32,823 bases of DNA from Gemmatimonadales bacterium (GCA_025927545.1 JAICLE010000029.1:1-32823), one strand, 5' to 3'; positions 1 through 8,459 are shown, counted from the stretch's first letter. Notes: generated from the sequence alone by a model not told the origin. Translations and numbers: made by a program.

Positions 1-1
1 G

Positions 2-184
2 ATCTTCGACGTCCGCGGCACCGGCCTCACGGGTGAGGAGTTCGGCCGGCGGACGCTCGAGCGATCCGGCGTGCGCTTCAGCGTGCTCGGCCCCACCCTC
101 GTGCGGGCGGTGACGCACCTGAATATCCCCCCGGACGGCGTGGAGCGAGCGCTGGCCGCGGTACGGGCGGCGCTTCGCGGATAA
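2..184 (+). CDS. Threonine aldolase-like enzyme, C-terminal fragment
   Basis: This is the last 60 residues of a gene that begins before the window. The readable part contains a GVRFSVLGPTLVRAVTHLNI stretch followed by a short helical tail. That pattern resembles the small C-terminal domain of PLP-dependent low-specificity L-threonine aldolases, where a conserved Arg and a VTH motif lie near the end. Those enzymes cleave threonine or allo-threonine to glycine and acetaldehyde in the cytoplasm. The PLP lysine lies outside the window, so another fold-type I PLP enzyme is possible. A clean rho-independent terminator follows 28 bases after the stop, so this is the last gene of its transcript. Confidence 0.68.
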   Translation: MFDVRGTGLTGEEFGRRTLERSGVRFSVLGPTLVRAVTHLNIPPDGVERALAAVRAALRG

Positions 185-212
185 GCGGTTGCAGGCAAGC
201 TGATGCTCGGTG

Positions 213-237
213 AAGGGCGGCCGCCAGCCGCCCTTTT
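213..237 (+). terminator. Rho-independent terminator
   Basis: A perfect inverted repeat pairs AAGGGCGGC (213-221) with GCCGCCCTT (227-235) around a 5-base CGCCA loop. A run of four T (234-237) overlaps the end of the stem. It lies just after the threonine-aldolase-like gene and insulates the lipoprotein gene that follows. Confidence 0.8.
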
Positions 238-351
238 CCGTTCCCTCCGGCAGGTTCACGGTCCCAGGTCCTCGCACGCTCTCTCCTAGGTTGGCCTCGC
301 CGCCGGGCTCTGCGCGCCCGGCGGCGCGAGCGACCAACCCCAGGAGGAGCC

Positions 352-1599
352 ATGACCCGTCGATCTCACTTCGCCCTTCTCACGCTGCTGGCCGGGGCCG
401 CCGGCTGTAGCGACCGCCCCGAGCAGTCGCCCACGGCCCCGCCCGACGCTGTCGGAATCGTGGCGCCCGCCTCTACGCCAGCCGCGGCGCCTGGCGGTCG
501 GGCCGAGCGCGCGGCGCAGGAGCGTCTCGCGCGCCGGATGGCCATCGCCCTCGCCGACCCCGCCTTCCGCGCCTATGTGAAAGACGCGCTCGACCGGTCG
601 CCAATCCGCGAGCACAAGCTCCAGTTCCAGCGCCTGCTCGGGCGGCCCGACCATCGCGCGCTCCAGGCACTCGCCCGGGCGGGCCGAGAGCGCGAGCCCG
701 CGGTGGAAGCGGATGCGCGCTCCACCATCCCGCTCGAGTTCTACATGCCCGTGCCGGCGCACCGCGCCGCCTGGACCGGCGGGGAGAACATCCTCGTCGC
801 CACCGCACGGGAAGATCACGAAGCGCCGGTGGCGTTCGACGTGCGGGGCCACCGGCGGCGGCTCAGCCCCGACTCGCCGCCGGCCATGCCGGTGCTGGCC
901 CTGGTCCCGGTGGAGACGGACTTCGACGGCGGGGCAGACATCGGGCTCGCGAAGGCAGGCGAGGGCGGCGGGAGCAATGGCGGGGGCGGGGGCACCGCGG
1001 GCTCCGACCAGCCGGGGGGCCTGTTCATGACCTACTCGCACTTCGTGGACGATTTTGAGGGTTGGTTGAAGGGCAGTCCCGAATATGAGATCCATATCCT
1101 CGGCCAGCTCGGGAGCAGCGACTCACTGACGAGCTACCAGTGTGCGGGAGAGCACGCGGGAGGTTATTACGCCTTCGACCAGAACGACCGGGACTGGACC
1201 GGCAGCGTCATGCTCTTTTCAACTGCGCAGCTCGCCAACTACAAGACGTTGCATCCGAACCAGAACATCCGGATTCTCGCGCTCGAGGACGACGATGGGG
1301 CGTGCCAGATCCGACTCGACGGCGAGCGGTTCAAGACGTTCCAGAACACGCTTCAGACCCAGTATCCCAACCTCACCGGTGGGAAGGACAGCACGAGCGG
1401 ACTGACCAAGGTCTTCCAGCGAGCCAACGCGCTGCAGAAGATCATCCGGACGGCGTACTCCTGGATCACCTCGCAGGACGATCTCATCGGCAACGCCGTG
1501 GAAGACTCCGTCGTGGGCGAATACCGCGCCGGGGCCAACTGGATCGTTCGGGGCGAGGGCAATGTCACCAACGGCTGGCTCAAACTTCAGATGCGGTGA
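352..1599 (+). CDS. Predicted lipoprotein of unknown function
   Basis: A 415-residue exported protein that I do not recognise as a named family. The start is well supported: AGGAGGAG lies just upstream of the ATG. The N-terminus (MTRRSH, then a hydrophobic LLTLLAGAAG stretch and Cys19) reads as a lipoprotein signal, although the lipobox AAGC is not the strongest form. A helical, Arg-rich segment covers roughly residues 45-130, and a beta-type region follows to about 200. A low-complexity Gly/Ser linker (about 202-223) then leads into a C-terminal domain rich in aromatic and acidic residues. That domain is probably surface-exposed or periplasmic. The next gene, a small exported protein, starts four bases after the stop, so the two are probably co-transcribed. 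Function is unknown. Confidence 0.75.
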   Translation: MTRRSHFALLTLLAGAAGCSDRPEQSPTAPPDAVGIVAPASTPAAAPGGRAERAAQERLARRMAIALADPAFRAYVKDALDRSPIREHKLQFQRLLGRPDHRALQALARAGREREPAVEADARSTIPLEFYMPVPAHRAAWTGGENILVATAREDHEAPVAFDVRGHRRRLSPDSPPAMPVLALVPVETDFDGGADIGLAKAGEGGGSNGGGGGTAGSDQPGGLFMTYSHFVDDFEGWLKGSPEYEIHILGQLGSSDSLTSYQCAGEHAGGYYAFDQNDRDWTGSVMLFSTAQLANYKTLHPNQNIRILALEDDDGACQIRLDGERFKTFQNTLQTQYPNLTGGKDSTSGLTKVFQRANALQKIIRTAYSWITSQDDLIGNAVEDSVVGEYRAGANWIVRGEGNVTNGWLKLQMR

Positions 1600-1603
1600 T
1601 TCC

Positions 1604-2206
1604 ATGCCCAACTCACGTGCCCCCTGGTCCGTCATCGGGCTGCTGCTCACCGCGGCCGTGGCTTCACCCGTCTCCGCACAGTGGAGTGTTGGAATGAGCG
1701 TCGGCGCCGCCCGTTTCTCGGGCGGCGCCGAGGAGCCGAGCACCGGACGCTCGCTCCTGCCGTACCGGCCTACGATGTTCCAGGTCGGCGTCGCGCGGGT
1801 GGCGGGGAGGATCGGTGTGGAGCTGCACGTGCATTACGCCTCGTCGAGCCTGGCGTTCGAGGGCAAGGAGGCCGTGGTGGCCATCAAGGATGGCCTGGAG
1901 GTGTACGGAGCCACTCCCGAGCTCTCGGTCCGAGTCACAGGACTCGGCCCGGGCGGGGTGCTTCGGGCGTACGCGGGACCCGTGTTCGAGGTGTGGAAGC
2001 TGGACGACGCCACGTCCCATTCAAGAGTGGGAGCGGCGGCGGCGTTGGGGCTGGAGGTGTTGTTCGGCCGCCGGTGGGCCGGTTCGGCCCGGCTCGGCGG
2101 GTCCGTGATGCGGTCGCCATTTGCCCAGGCAGATCTGGACGAGGGGCTCGAGCCGAGGGCGCTGTGGCGGCGCGAGGTCAGCGCCGGGCTCAACTACCGG
2201 CTGTAA
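1604..2206 (+). CDS. Small exported beta-barrel-like protein
   Basis: About 200 residues with a clear Sec signal peptide: MPNSRAPW, then a hydrophobic VIGLLLTAAVASPVSA and likely cleavage after Ala before QWSVG. I chose the ATG at 1604, not the upstream in-frame ATG at 1562. The upstream choice would overlap the preceding gene by 38 bases and bury the signal peptide. The mature protein alternates short hydrophobic strands with Gly/Ser/Arg turns and ends in an aromatic-rich NYRL, a pattern typical of small outer-membrane beta-barrels. Four bases separate it from the lipoprotein gene before it, suggesting one transcript and perhaps one envelope function. No specific family is recognisable. Confidence 0.75.
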   Translation: MPNSRAPWSVIGLLLTAAVASPVSAQWSVGMSVGAARFSGGAEEPSTGRSLLPYRPTMFQVGVARVAGRIGVELHVHYASSSLAFEGKEAVVAIKDGLEVYGATPELSVRVTGLGPGGVLRAYAGPVFEVWKLDDATSHSRVGAAAALGLEVLFGRRWAGSARLGGSVMRSPFAQADLDEGLEPRALWRREVSAGLNYRL

Positions 2207-2223
2207 CGAGGGCCGTGCCGGCG

Positions 2224-2766
2224 CTACGCGGCCACACCGGCCCCGCAGCGCTCGCAATACCGGCTCGCCGGCCCGAGCGCCGCACCGCATCCTGCGCAGG
2301 CCCCGCCCTGCCGCAGGCGTCGGGCACATGTGGAGCAGAACACCGCGTCCGCCTCCGGACGCGGTCCGCAGGTGGGACAGGAAGGAGCCCCCGGCGGTGC
2401 CGAGGTCGCAGCGGAGCGAAGTGCACGAACCCTGGCAGCGATCATGACCTCGACATCGCCTAATCCTCCACCCGCGGCCGAATCGCCGCGGGCCGCCTGC
2501 TCCGCCGATTCGGCGCGAAGCGCCTCGAGGGCCACGCCGGTGTATTTACCCTTGAGGTAGGCATAGTCCTCGTCCGACAACTTCCCCGTCTCGCGGTCGA
2601 ACTCGATCTCCTTGAGCGCCGCCAGCGCTACGCCCTTGGGCGTCTCCTCCGGGTCCAGCGGCTCGAACACCGGCGCGGACGGCCGCCCCGGGGCAATCAA
2701 CGGCTGGAGCACCAGCCAGACCGCCGCCGCCCCCACGAGCACGGCCGCGATCACCTCCAGGGTCAT
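2224..2766 (-). CDS. CcmI-like membrane protein with double zinc ribbon
   Basis: A 180-residue protein encoded directly after ccmH; its ATG shares one base with the ccmH stop (TGATG). Residues 2-24 form a membrane anchor. Residues 48-85 (ALKEIEFDRETGKLSDEDY and on) match the helical segment seen at the start of CcmI/CycH-type cytochrome c maturation proteins, usually written as LxELExDxxxGxLxxxDYxxL. The C-terminal third holds four CxxC pairs (C130/C133, C144/C147, C157/C160, C171/C174), which read as two zinc ribbons. The position in the Ccm cluster suggests a role in apocytochrome handling or haem-ligation complex assembly. CcmI proteins normally carry a TPR domain, so a zinc-ribbon tail is unusual. 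It ends 17 bases from a convergent gene. Confidence 0.72.
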   Translation of the reverse strand: MTLEVIAAVLVGAAAVWLVLQPLIAPGRPSAPVFEPLDPEETPKGVALAALKEIEFDRETGKLSDEDYAYLKGKYTGVALEALRAESAEQAARGDSAAGGGLGDVEVMIAARVRALRSAATSAPPGAPSCPTCGPRPEADAVFCSTCARRLRQGGACAGCGAALGPASRYCERCGAGVAA

Positions 2767-3353
2767 CAGTCGTCCACCTCGTCGAGCGCCCGCTGCAATC
2801 GCGCCAGCTCCTCATCGCTCGCCTGCACCTCCGGCGCCGCGGCCGACGGCCCCGCCGCGGCGGCCACCGCGCGGCGGCGGCTGATCAGCCAGGTCAGCGC
2901 CGCCCCGGCCGTGGTGATCGCGACGCCGGGCAACAGGTATCCGGCCAGATTGAAGCCCCTCGGCTTCGGCGCCATGAGCGCCTTCTCCCCGTACTTGGCC
3001 ACGAAGGCATCCAGCACCTGCTGGGCGGAGAGCCCCTGCTCCCGAAGCGCCAGCACCTCGCGGTGCAGTCGCGGCGAATAGGTGCAGGAGAAGTCCGTGG
3101 TGCGGCAGGTGAACACGTCGAGGGTGCAGCCGCAGTTGCAGGCCAGCTTGAGCTCGATGGCCTGAATCTCCGCGGCGTTCTCCGCGGGATCGGTGGGTGC
3201 GAGCGGGCGGCCGAGCGCGGAGGGGTCCCGCACGGTGCCCAGGTCGCCCCGGCCCGAGAGCGAATCCTGCACCGGCGGCAGGATCACCAGCGCCAAACCG
3301 GCGCGGAGGAAGTCCCGGCGGCCCGGAGTCCGGCTGCCCGCCTGGTCGGTCAC
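2766..3353 (-). CDS. ccmH: Cytochrome c maturation protein CcmH, Cys-rich variant
   Basis: 195 residues. CcmH proteins reduce apocytochrome CxxCH cysteines or help ligate haem on the periplasmic face. The GTG start overlaps the ccmF stop (GTGA), which rules out longer readings through ccmF. A twin-arginine-like motif RRDFLRAG (12-19) precedes a hydrophobic stretch. The core is KLACNCGCTLDVFTCRTTDFSC (split here only by description): Cys at 72, 74, 76, 83 and 90, followed by helices and VLDAFVAKYGEKALMAPK, typical of CcmH. A second membrane segment spans about 136-157, then a cytoplasmic charged tail. Canonical CcmH has a single LRCxxCQ pair; this CxCxC arrangement is a divergent form. Neighbours are ccmF and ccmE, supporting the call. 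Confidence 0.88.
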   Translation of the reverse strand: MTDQAGSRTPGRRDFLRAGLALVILPPVQDSLSGRGDLGTVRDPSALGRPLAPTDPAENAAEIQAIELKLACNCGCTLDVFTCRTTDFSCTYSPRLHREVLALREQGLSAQQVLDAFVAKYGEKALMAPKPRGFNLAGYLLPGVAITTAGAALTWLISRRRAVAAAAGPSAAAPEVQASDEELARLQRALDEVDD

Positions 3354-5392
3354 CTGTCGGTCTCCTTCCCTGCGCCCACCAGCGCCACGCCGTAGCCACC
3401 CTGCGCCTGCCGTGTGCGGGCGATCGTCGGTCCGCCGCCCGGCCACATCGTCACGATCCCGCCGAACGCGAGCACGAACCCGCCGAACCAGACCCACCAG
3501 ACCAGCGGGTTGATGTTGAAGCGGTACACCGCCTCCTCCGTGCCCCCCACGGCGCCGGCGAACACCAGGTACAAGTCTTCCCGGAGGCCACTCCGGATTC
3601 CGACTTCGGTGGAAGGCTCGAAGGTGGGCCGCTTGAAGCTGTCGACGTGCTGGCGCTTCTCGCTGGTGAGCAGCCCGGCCGGCTTGCCGTCCACCGTCAC
3701 CTGCACCGTCGCCGCGCTGACCACGCGGTTGAGCGCCTCGTACTGGGAGATGCCCACCTGGGTGAAGGTGTAGGTGTGGCCGAAGGGACTCCGCAGCTCC
3801 ACCGACTCGCCGGGTTTGAGCGTCGCCTCCCGCTCCACCTTGAACGCCATCCCGGCGAACGCCACGAAGTAGATCAGCACCCCGACGTGGACGATGTAGC
3901 CGCCGTACCGGCGGCGGTTCCGCTCGATCAGCCGGAGGAACGCCACCGGCACGGACTCGCCGTGCATCCGGCGGCGCGCCCGGATGCCGCGATAGAACTC
4001 CTGCAGCACCGTGCCCGCCACGAACCCCGCGAGCGTGAACGTCATGACCGGATAGAGGTCCCGCACGCCCGCCGCCAGCAGCACGACCAGCGTGGCCGCG
4101 CCTGCAGAGACGGGGGTAACGAACTGCCGCCGCAGGTTGGCGGTCGAGGCCTTCCGCCAGGCGATCAGGGGCCCGATGCCGGTGAGCGCGAGCAGCAGGA
4201 GCCCGAGCGGCACGTTGACCCGATTGAAGAACGGCGGCCCGACCGTGATCTTGCTGCCGCGCACCGCCTCGGAGAGGATCGGGAACAGGGTCCCCCACAG
4301 CACCGAGAAGGCGATACCCACGAGCAGCAGGTTATTGAACAGGAACGCGGCCTCGCGGCTCAGCATGGACTCGAGCTGGACGTCGGCCTCGAGCAGCGGC
4401 CAGCGGGTGTAGAGCAGCGTGAAGGAGAGCACCGCCGCGACCACCAGGAACGCCAGGAAGAAGTAGCCGACGTTCGACTGGGTGAAGCTGTGCACGCTGG
4501 CGATCACGCCCGAGCGGGTGATGAACGTCCCGAAGATGCTGAGCAGGAACGTCCCCACGATGAGGCCCAGGTTCCACCGCTTGAGCATCCCCCGTTTTTC
4601 CTGAATCATGACCGAGTGCAGGAACGCAGTCATCGTGAGCCACGGCAGGAAGCTCGCGTTCTCCACCGGATCCCACGCCCAGTACCCGCCCCAGCCGAGC
4701 TCCACGTAGGCCCACCACATGCCCAGCGTGATGCCGATCGAGAGAAACAGCCAGCTCACCAGCGTCCACTTCCGGATGGCGTGAATCCAGCCGGTGTCGA
4801 GCCGGCGCGAGAGCAGCGCCGCGATGGCGAACGCGAACGGGATGGTGATGCTGATGTAGCCCAGGTAGAGCATCGGCGGATGGATCACCATGCCCACGTT
4901 CTGGAGCTGCGGGTTGAGCCCCCGCCCGTCCGCCGGCGTGTATCCCAGCCGCTCGAACGGGCTCGCGCCGAACAGCATCACGCTCACGAAGAACGCCGCC
5001 ACGGCCGAGGTGACGCCGGCAACGTACGGCATGAGATCGGCGTTGCGCCTGGGCGTGAGGAGCTGCGCCAGGCTGGCGAACAGCGAGAGCACTACCGCCC
5101 AGAAGAGCAGCGAGCCTTTCTGGCCGGCCCAGAACGCCGACACGATATAATAGGGCGGCAGATTGCGGCTGGTGTAGGCCGCCACGTATTCGATGTTGAA
5201 GTCGTGGGTGATGAGCCCCTTCCACAGTGCAAGGGACGCGACAACGAGGCACCCGAAGACCGCGTACACGGACCGGGTCACCGTGGCGGCGAGCTCGGGT
5301 CGCCCCTGCCACCGCCCCGAGAACGCGATCACGGCGCACCAGACCGCGATCAGGAACGCGGCCCACAGCGCGAACTGTCCCAGCAATGTCAT
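3350..5392 (-). CDS. ccmF: Cytochrome c haem lyase subunit CcmF
   Basis: A polytopic membrane protein of 680 residues, the usual CcmF size. CcmF takes haem from holo-CcmE and ligates it to apocytochrome c on the outer face of the inner membrane. The tryptophan-rich WWD motif is clear (WGGYWAWDPVEN at 234-245). Conserved periplasmic histidines are present near 171 (HPPMLYLGY), in HSVM at about 259, and in the SVHSFTQ segment. Many hydrophobic segments span the protein, with a large periplasmic domain near the C-terminus. I chose the ATG at 5392 (MTLLGQF), not an in-frame ATG further upstream, because the upstream reading would run through the ccmE stop. The gene is ten bases after ccmE and overlaps ccmH by four bases. 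Confidence 0.96.
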   Translation of the reverse strand: MTLLGQFALWAAFLIAVWCAVIAFSGRWQGRPELAATVTRSVYAVFGCLVVASLALWKGLITHDFNIEYVAAYTSRNLPPYYIVSAFWAGQKGSLLFWAVVLSLFASLAQLLTPRRNADLMPYVAGVTSAVAAFFVSVMLFGASPFERLGYTPADGRGLNPQLQNVGMVIHPPMLYLGYISITIPFAFAIAALLSRRLDTGWIHAIRKWTLVSWLFLSIGITLGMWWAYVELGWGGYWAWDPVENASFLPWLTMTAFLHSVMIQEKRGMLKRWNLGLIVGTFLLSIFGTFITRSGVIASVHSFTQSNVGYFFLAFLVVAAVLSFTLLYTRWPLLEADVQLESMLSREAAFLFNNLLLVGIAFSVLWGTLFPILSEAVRGSKITVGPPFFNRVNVPLGLLLLALTGIGPLIAWRKASTANLRRQFVTPVSAGAATLVVLLAAGVRDLYPVMTFTLAGFVAGTVLQEFYRGIRARRRMHGESVPVAFLRLIERNRRRYGGYIVHVGVLIYFVAFAGMAFKVEREATLKPGESVELRSPFGHTYTFTQVGISQYEALNRVVSAATVQVTVDGKPAGLLTSEKRQHVDSFKRPTFEPSTEVGIRSGLREDLYLVFAGAVGGTEEAVYRFNINPLVWWVWFGGFVLAFGGIVTMWPGGGPTIARTRQAQGGYGVALVGAGKETDR

Positions 5393-5402
5393 GACGAGAA
5401 TC

Positions 5403-5816
5403 TCAGGCTTTGGGAACCGCTTCGTAGCGCGAGCCGCACTTGGCGAGCACATCGGTCGCGCGAATGACCCCATCCCGCCCCAGCCGTCCCTCCACCACGA
5501 CCTCGATGTCGTTGGCGTCCGTGAAGGTGTCGGGGACGAGGCCGTGGTATGTGACCGGGTAGGTCTTCACGCCGTCGGAGACCTTGAAGTCGATCGTGCG
5601 GCTGGCATCGTCGCGGCGGACGGAGCCCGGCACCACCCGCGCCCCCACCTTGAAGCCCACGTTCTCGACGAAGGTCGGATCCGAGGCCGTCTTGGCCGCC
5701 AGCTCGGCCGGGGTCAGGAAGTACACGCCCGTCTCCTTGACCCCCTCGGCTATCAGAAAGCCGACGCTGCCGACGATCAGCGCGGCGCCGAGAAGGAACT
5801 TGTGGCCTGCCTTCAT
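5403..5816 (-). CDS. ccmE: Haem chaperone CcmE, CxxxY variant
   Basis: 137 residues. CcmE receives haem in the periplasm and passes it to CcmF. The start at 5816 gives MKAGHKF, then a single membrane anchor (about 7-24) and an OB-fold domain with VYFLTPAEL, and it has a GGAG upstream. In classical CcmE a histidine near the C-terminus binds haem covalently. Here the equivalent segment reads VLAKCGSRYEA, with Cys127 and Tyr131, the CxxxY form known from some sulfate reducers and archaea. The protein is otherwise intact and followed by ccmF and ccmH. ccmA, ccmB, ccmC and ccmG are not in the window. Confidence 0.94.
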   Translation of the reverse strand: MKAGHKFLLGAALIVGSVGFLIAEGVKETGVYFLTPAELAAKTASDPTFVENVGFKVGARVVPGSVRRDDASRTIDFKVSDGVKTYPVTYHGLVPDTFTDANDIEVVVEGRLGRDGVIRATDVLAKCGSRYEAVPKA

Positions 5817-5900
5817 GGTGTGCTCCGTGGTGGTGGACCTTCCGCGTCGTAACTTCCTGCCCTGATCCCGGGGATTCAAGGGCCCTGGCCTGGCGCTGCC

Positions 5901-7385
5901 TCAGCGCGGCGCGCTCCGCGCCCACACGAGCGCCGCCTGCACCGCCCGCTCCCAGCCCGCACGGCGCTCCCGGCGCTCGACATCGTCGCCACTCGGCAGG
6001 AATCGCCGGAAGCGGCGCCCTGCCAGGAACTCGTCCGCACTCCGCCAGACGCCGAGCGCCAGGCCGGCCAGCCCGGCCGCGCCGAGCGCGGTGGTCTCGA
6101 ACATATCCGGCCGCTCGACCGGGATCCCCAGTACGTCGGCCTGGAACTGCATCAGCCAGTCGTTGGCGGACGCCCCGCCGTCCACCCGGAGCACGGGGGC
6201 CGCGAAATCCCCGGCACCGGTCATGGCCGCGAGCAGCTCGGCGCTGCTGAACGCCATCGCCTCGAGCGCGGCGCGCACCAGATGCGCGCGCGAGGTCCCG
6301 CGCGTGAGTCCGGTGACGGTGCCGCGCGCCTCCGCCTCCCAATGGGGCGTACCGAGGCCCACGAACGCCGGTACGAAGTGCACCCCTCCGGTATCGGACA
6401 CGCTGCGCGCGAGCGCCTCGGTCTCCGCCGCCGCCTGAATGAGCCCGAGTCCGTCCCGGAGCCACTGCACCGCGGCGCCCGCGATGAACACGCTGCCCTC
6501 GAGCGCGTACCCTGGCTCGCCCCGCGGGCCGCAGGCGGCCGTCGCGAGCACGCCCGGCGCGGGCGTGGGGAGACGCTGGCCGGTGTAGACCAGCAGGAAC
6601 GCGCCGGTGCCATAGGTGTTCTTGGCCAGTCCGTCCGTCCAGCACCCCTGGCCGAACAGTGCCGCCTGCTGGTCTCCGGCAAGGCCGGCGATGGGCAGGC
6701 TCATCCCCAGGCAGGCCGGATCGGTCTCGGCCACGATCCCCGAGGAGGGAACGATCTCGGGGAGCATCTCGCGTGGGACGCCGAAGACGCCCAGCAGCTC
6801 GGGGTCCCAATCGCGTCGGGCAAGGTCATAGAGGAGCGTCCGCGACGCATTCGTGTGGTCGCTGACGTGCACGCGCCCGCCGGTGAGCTTCGCCACGAGC
6901 CAGCTCTCGACCGTGCCCGCCACCAGCTCTCCCAGTTCGGCCCGACGCCGGAGTGCCGGGTCGCGCAGGAGCCACTCGAGCTTGGTGGCCGAGAAATATG
7001 GGTCGGCCAGGAGCCCGGTGCGCTCGCGGAGGAGTCGCTCAACGCCCGTCTCGCGCAGCTCGCGGCAGCGATCGCTCGTGCGGCGGTCCTGCCAGACGAT
7101 TGCGGGGCCCGCGGGCTCGAGCGTGCGCCGGTCCCACGCTACCAGGGTCTCGCGCTGGTTCGTGATGCCGATCCCGGCGGGCCGCTCGGCGGCCCCCGCG
7201 AGCGCCTGGCGGAGCGCATCGAGCGTGGTGCTGACGATCTCCTCCGGATCGTGCTCCACCCACCCCGGACGTGGATAGTGCTGGGTGAGCTCGCGATAGC
7301 CCCGGCCGACGACGGTGCCGTCCTGGCGCACGGGGAGCGCGGTCGAGCCGGTGGTGCCCTGGTCGAGGGCGAGGATCGAAGACAT
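5901..7385 (-). CDS. glpK: Glycerol kinase
   Basis: 494 residues, the normal family length. It phosphorylates glycerol to glycerol 3-phosphate with ATP in the cytoplasm. The N-terminal ATP/phosphate loop LDQGTTGST is at 7-15. Substrate residues matching E. coli GlpK are visible: R78 and E79 in NQRET, W98 in IVWQD, Y130 and D238-Q239 in GDQQ. The second nucleotide loop appears as NTYGTGAF. The position usually occupied by Arg17 (SSRA in E. coli) is Thr15 here, which I note as a variation rather than a loss of function. No facilitator or glpD lies nearby. The gene sits 61 bases after mtnA and 84 bases before ccmE on the same strand, so its link to them is probably only positional. Confidence 0.95.
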   Translation of the reverse strand: MSSILALDQGTTGSTALPVRQDGTVVGRGYRELTQHYPRPGWVEHDPEEIVSTTLDALRQALAGAAERPAGIGITNQRETLVAWDRRTLEPAGPAIVWQDRRTSDRCRELRETGVERLLRERTGLLADPYFSATKLEWLLRDPALRRRAELGELVAGTVESWLVAKLTGGRVHVSDHTNASRTLLYDLARRDWDPELLGVFGVPREMLPEIVPSSGIVAETDPACLGMSLPIAGLAGDQQAALFGQGCWTDGLAKNTYGTGAFLLVYTGQRLPTPAPGVLATAACGPRGEPGYALEGSVFIAGAAVQWLRDGLGLIQAAAETEALARSVSDTGGVHFVPAFVGLGTPHWEAEARGTVTGLTRGTSRAHLVRAALEAMAFSSAELLAAMTGAGDFAAPVLRVDGGASANDWLMQFQADVLGIPVERPDMFETTALGAAGLAGLALGVWRSADEFLAGRRFRRFLPSGDDVERRERRAGWERAVQAALVWARSAPR

Positions 7386-7445
7386 GGAGAGGGAGGCTAG
7401 CCCACAGGCCGAGGCTTCATCGCGCCGGGCGGCTCACCGGGCGGC

Positions 7446-8459
7446 TCATATGGACCCCCCGACATCCCCCGGCGCGAACACTCCACGGTCGGTGATGATC
7501 GCCGTCACCAGCTCGGCCGGCGTGACGTCGAATGCCGGGTTCCACGCTCCGACGCCGGCGGGCGCCGCCGCGTGGCCGCGCCAGCCGGTCACTTCTTCCG
7601 GCCCGCGCTGTTCGATCGGAATCCGCGCCCCGTCCGGCGTCAGGGGATCGATCGTCGAGGTCGGGGCGGCCACATAAAACGGCACCCCGTGCGCCCGCGC
7701 GGCGAGCGCGACGCCGTAGGTACCGATCTTGTTCGCCACGTCGCCGTTGGCGGCGATCCGGTCGGCGCCGACGATCACGCAGGTGACGTCGCCCTGCCGG
7801 AGCCGGCTTGCGGCCATCCCGTCGGCAATCACCGTCACCGGCACCCCGGAGCGCGCCAGCTCCCAGGCCGTGAGCCGGCTCCCCTGCAGCAGCGGCCGCG
7901 TCTCGTCGGCCACCACCGCCACCCGGTGGCCGGTCGCGTGCAGCGCATAGATCGGCGCGAGCGCCGTCCCGATACCGCCGGTCGCGAGCGCACCCGCATT
8001 GCAGTGGGTGAGCACGAGGGCGTCGCCCCCGATCAGCTCTGCGCCCGCCGCGCCGATCCGGGCGCACATCGCACGGTCCTCCTCGCGGATCGCGTCGGCT
8101 TCGTGGCGCAGCGCCAGCGCGAGATTCTCGCCGGCCGCCGCGGCCGCCGCGGCGCGCCGCGCCATCCGCGCGAGCGCCCCGCGCAGGTTGACCGCGGTCG
8201 GGCGGGTGGCGCCGAGCGCCGCCGCGGCCCCACACACCGTGTCGAGCGAGGGGGAGCCGCCGCGCAGGGCCAGCGTCACGCCCATGGCCGCGGCAATCCC
8301 GATGAGCGGCGCACCGCGAACCCGCAGTGTGCGGATGGCCTCCGCCACGGCGTCCACCGTGTCGAGCGTGACGTAGCGCTCCTCGCCTGGGAGCAGGGTC
8401 TGGTCGAGAATCCGGACGGCGCCGTCGCCGGTCCAGCCGATCGGGTCTGGGATGGGCAT
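7446..8459 (-). CDS. mtnA: S-methyl-5-thioribose-1-phosphate isomerase
   Basis: 337 residues. It converts 5-methylthioribose 1-phosphate to methylthioribulose 1-phosphate in the methionine salvage pathway. The fold is shared with eIF2B-like proteins. The start MPIPDPIGW is followed by the conserved RILDQTLLPGEE segment. RVRGAPLIGIAAAMG (47-60) binds phosphate. The catalytic Cys is C153 in LTHCNAGAL and the catalytic Asp is D233 in VGADRIAANGD, followed by NKIGTYGVAL. No other methionine-salvage gene is present. The divergent metallopeptidase gene starts 91 bases away, so a shared promoter region lies between them. Ribose-1,5-bisphosphate isomerase is a related alternative, but the motifs favour MtnA. 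Confidence 0.95.
   Translation of the reverse strand: MPIPDPIGWTGDGAVRILDQTLLPGEERYVTLDTVDAVAEAIRTLRVRGAPLIGIAAAMGVTLALRGGSPSLDTVCGAAAALGATRPTAVNLRGALARMARRAAAAAAAGENLALALRHEADAIREEDRAMCARIGAAGAELIGGDALVLTHCNAGALATGGIGTALAPIYALHATGHRVAVVADETRPLLQGSRLTAWELARSGVPVTVIADGMAASRLRQGDVTCVIVGADRIAANGDVANKIGTYGVALAARAHGVPFYVAAPTSTIDPLTPDGARIPIEQRGPEEVTGWRGHAAAPAGVGAWNPAFDVTPAELVTAIITDRGVFAPGDVGGSI

Noticed and set aside
1562..1603. Upstream ATG for the small exported protein
   Set aside because: It overlaps the preceding gene and places 14 polar residues before a clear signal peptide starting at 1604.
3197..5467. Long open frame on + strand opposite ccmF and ccmH
   Set aside because: The translation is rich in Arg, His, Glu and Pro with no hydrophobic core or recognisable motif; ccmF on the other strand has clear WWD and histidine motifs. 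It is a GC-rich antisense shadow.
5901..7385. GlpK as inactive because of the Arg-to-Thr change in the first ATP loop
   Set aside because: All other substrate and nucleotide residues are intact, and this loop varies among FGGY kinases, so I treat it as natural variation.
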